From Pithys albifrons albifrons (lineage: Eukaryota > Chordata > Aves > Passeriformes > Thamnophilidae), in NCBI RefSeq assembly GCF_047495875.1, contig NC_092465.1, positions 12,036,660 to 12,100,659 on the forward strand: DNA of 64,000 nucleotides, written 5' to 3'. Shown here piece by piece: positions 62,101-64,000 of this stretch (positions are counted from its first letter, which is position 1; each line of letters starts with the position of its first letter). The notes under the pieces were generated by a model. That model did not search any database. It had not been told where the DNA came from and saw only the letters and a list, made by a program, of their open reading frames with translations. The translations under genes were made by a program, and so were the position numbers.

Positions 62101-64000
62101 TGCTCTGCCTTTTAGTAATGAATGACTGTGGAGCTGTTTTGCTGAACACTTACGTGTGTAATACTGTTTTCAAGTTTCAGAAACACTTAGGTGCTAGCCA
62201 AGCCTGCTAATTTACACGTTTATTACAATTTGTTTTTTTGCAGGAGGAGGAGCTGGATTTGAGAGTGCCCAGCATTTCCCAGCACATGAAGTACTGGAAG
62301 GGAGCGAGGGTGGGGGAGAAAAACAGAATTGGCTGTGAGATCGAAGGGAGAAAGAAATGATGAAGCCCATGTTCACATCTCAAGAAAAAGGCACTGGTGA
62401 ATTTGGTAGTTAGACTGCTCAAAATTAAAGATGCAGTTTTATGTGTTCCTGTTTCACCTGTTAGATGGACTGTGGCAAGTCCAGGCTGCACAGAGCATGA
62501 GTGTGCTGACACCATGGTCCAAGTCCTTGCTCATGATCAGAGTGGAGGAGGAGAGCAGGCTGGGCGAGTGACACTTGCTCTTGCCAGTACCAAGCCTGTC
62601 TTTTTGCATACTTGGCTTTTCAAAAGGCTGCAGCCCCGAGGAACAAGGCTAAAACCTGCCTGCAAATAGCTTGTGGTGCAAGGGAGTGCTTGGGCATGAG
62701 GGGTGACATGCTCTCCTCTCAAGTAACATACCAGCGAGGCAGAGGGTAGCTCTGGCAAATTCCTCCTCTCCCAGCTTTCCCTTCAGAGTGCTGGGGTGTT
62801 TGGTTCTCCCTTTGCTGTGGGATGCAGCTGTCTGGGTTGAGCTGTGCTGTGTGAGGTGCTGAGCACACCCCTGCCCTGGGAGCTGCAGGTGAAAGCTGGA
62901 CGGGCAGGTAACAGGGGTGCAGTGAATGGGATCTCCATTATGTGTTTTCAAGGAATACCCACAAGACTTCTTGGACCAGACTCCTCCATTGTCGAAGACA
63001 CTGTTCAAATCCATACTGTTTTCCTGAGTTTACAATCTAACCCTCAAACTCTTGAAACATTCAACTCTAGGCAGCAATGATCTGGACCTGTCTTAGCCAG
63101 AGGTATGTTGGGGACCACCCCAGGGTGCTGCTGGAGCAGAGGGGAGGCTGTTCTGAGTGTCAGGCTGCTGCCTGGCATGGCTAATGCATGTACATCCCTC
63201 CCTGTGCAAGGCCAGCAGCTGTCAGAGGAAGCTGAAGAAATGGTTAACTGTGTGAGTGATAATTTCTGAAGCGAAACACTTTGTCCCATGCAGGGTGCAG
63301 CAAGGCCTCTCATCACTTCTCCCACCCAGCATAATTAAGCATATGGCAGGGACAGAGATTTTGGCTGTCCTGGGAGACTTCAACTAGTTGTGGCCAGTAA
63401 CCATGTGGCTGGGAAAGAATAAGCTACAGAGATATTCTGACACAAATCTTGGCTATGAACAAGGAAGAAAATGCTGTTTTACAATTGTCTTGAGGAGAGC
63501 AGGCAGGTTTGGGAGGATGAACACTGCAGGACTTGGAGGCAGTGAGTGGGTGTCTGCAGCGAGCCACAGTCACCGAGGTCACTTCCTTTCCCTGGCTGCA
63601 CATTTGACCCTGCACTTGACTCATTACATGCAGTCTAGGGCCTGGCCTGGATTTGAAGCTTTTGATTTGTTCTTTTGAAGAACAGGAAGGAGAGAAACAA
63701 ATAAATCTGGGATTCATGATAGTGATTTGGGAAAGGCCTGTGTTTTTCTGTGCGTTTTTCCAGCTCCTTCTGAGAGGAGGCTTGGTAAGCAGGTACAGCC
63801 CTGGAAATCAGGCTGCTTGATCCACAGTGTGGCATTGCTGCCAGTTTCCTGCAACGGCTTGCACAAATCCAGCAAGTTTGCATGTGTGCTGTTTTTTTGT
63901 TTTTTTAAAAAGCAGGGAAGTAGAGTTAGTTCTGCCAGGGTGGCTTCACAAGGTGAAAGTGTTGCACCACTTTGAGAGTGAAGGCAGTACTTTGCCTCTG
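59166..64000. other. Intergenic region downstream of NIFK, no gene recognised
   Basis: Open frames are short and lack motifs. A polypyrimidine tract with CAG at 62,229-62,243 followed by a 38-codon open stretch looks like a splice acceptor but has no partner. In human, CLASP1 follows NIFK, so this may be its upstream flank; no CLASP1 exon is recognisable. Confidence 0.55.

Noticed and set aside
59166..64000. CLASP1 exons or U4atac expected near NIFK by synteny
   Set aside because: No matching exon or U4atac-like sequence is visible; the human arrangement places them farther on.
1..64000. CRISPR array, operon, phage or plasmid features
   Set aside because: The sequence is a vertebrate nuclear locus with spliced genes; no such features are present.

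Overview
This window comes from a vertebrate nuclear genome, most likely a passerine bird. The genes have introns with GT-AG junctions. The young repeats are 5'-truncated CR1 LINEs ending in ATTCTATG-type octamers, plus two tRNA-headed SINEs with CR1-like tails that resemble the zebra-finch TguSINE1 family. A CpG-rich bidirectional promoter separates TSN from NIFK, the same head-to-head arrangement known on human chromosome 2q14.3.

Layout: positions 1-24,152 hold no gene I can recognise except a decayed, intronless RPL13A retropseudogene (about 17,019-17,523, +). Positions 24,153-36,599 (+) hold six coding exons of a Dbl-family Rho guanine-nucleotide exchange factor. The reconstructed protein has 1,169 residues: a long low-complexity N-terminus with two cysteine clusters, then a DH-PH module at the C-terminus. 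I cannot give it a firm orthologue name. Positions 37,240-44,535 are a convergent intergenic gap with a 32-bp minisatellite and one unexplained coding-like remnant.

TSN (translin) runs on the minus strand from 53,213 to 45,781 in six coding exons (229 residues). NIFK (nucleolar RRM protein that binds the Ki-67 FHA domain) runs on the plus strand from 53,528 to 58,797 in six coding exons (275 residues). Their start codons are 314 bp apart in a CpG-rich promoter with ETS-like and CRE-like motifs and short G+C-rich repeats. The introns of this pair hold nearly all the recent transposable elements seen: three CR1 fragments, two SINEs, and a solo LTR. NIFK intron 5 also holds a degenerate tRNA-Gln(CTG)-like sequence followed closely by a 5S-rRNA-like sequence. 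From 59,166 to the end I see no gene; in human, CLASP1 lies beyond NIFK, so this may be its upstream flank.

The genes are not an operon and I see no defence system, cluster or virus-derived coding gene. TSN works in nucleic-acid binding and the C3PO RNase, NIFK in ribosome biogenesis and the perichromosomal layer, and the RhoGEF in small-GTPase signalling. The items most worth a second look are the unnamed RhoGEF with its two Cys clusters, the tRNA/5S composite, the bird RPL13A retrocopy, and the coding-like remnant near 40.8-41.1 kb.
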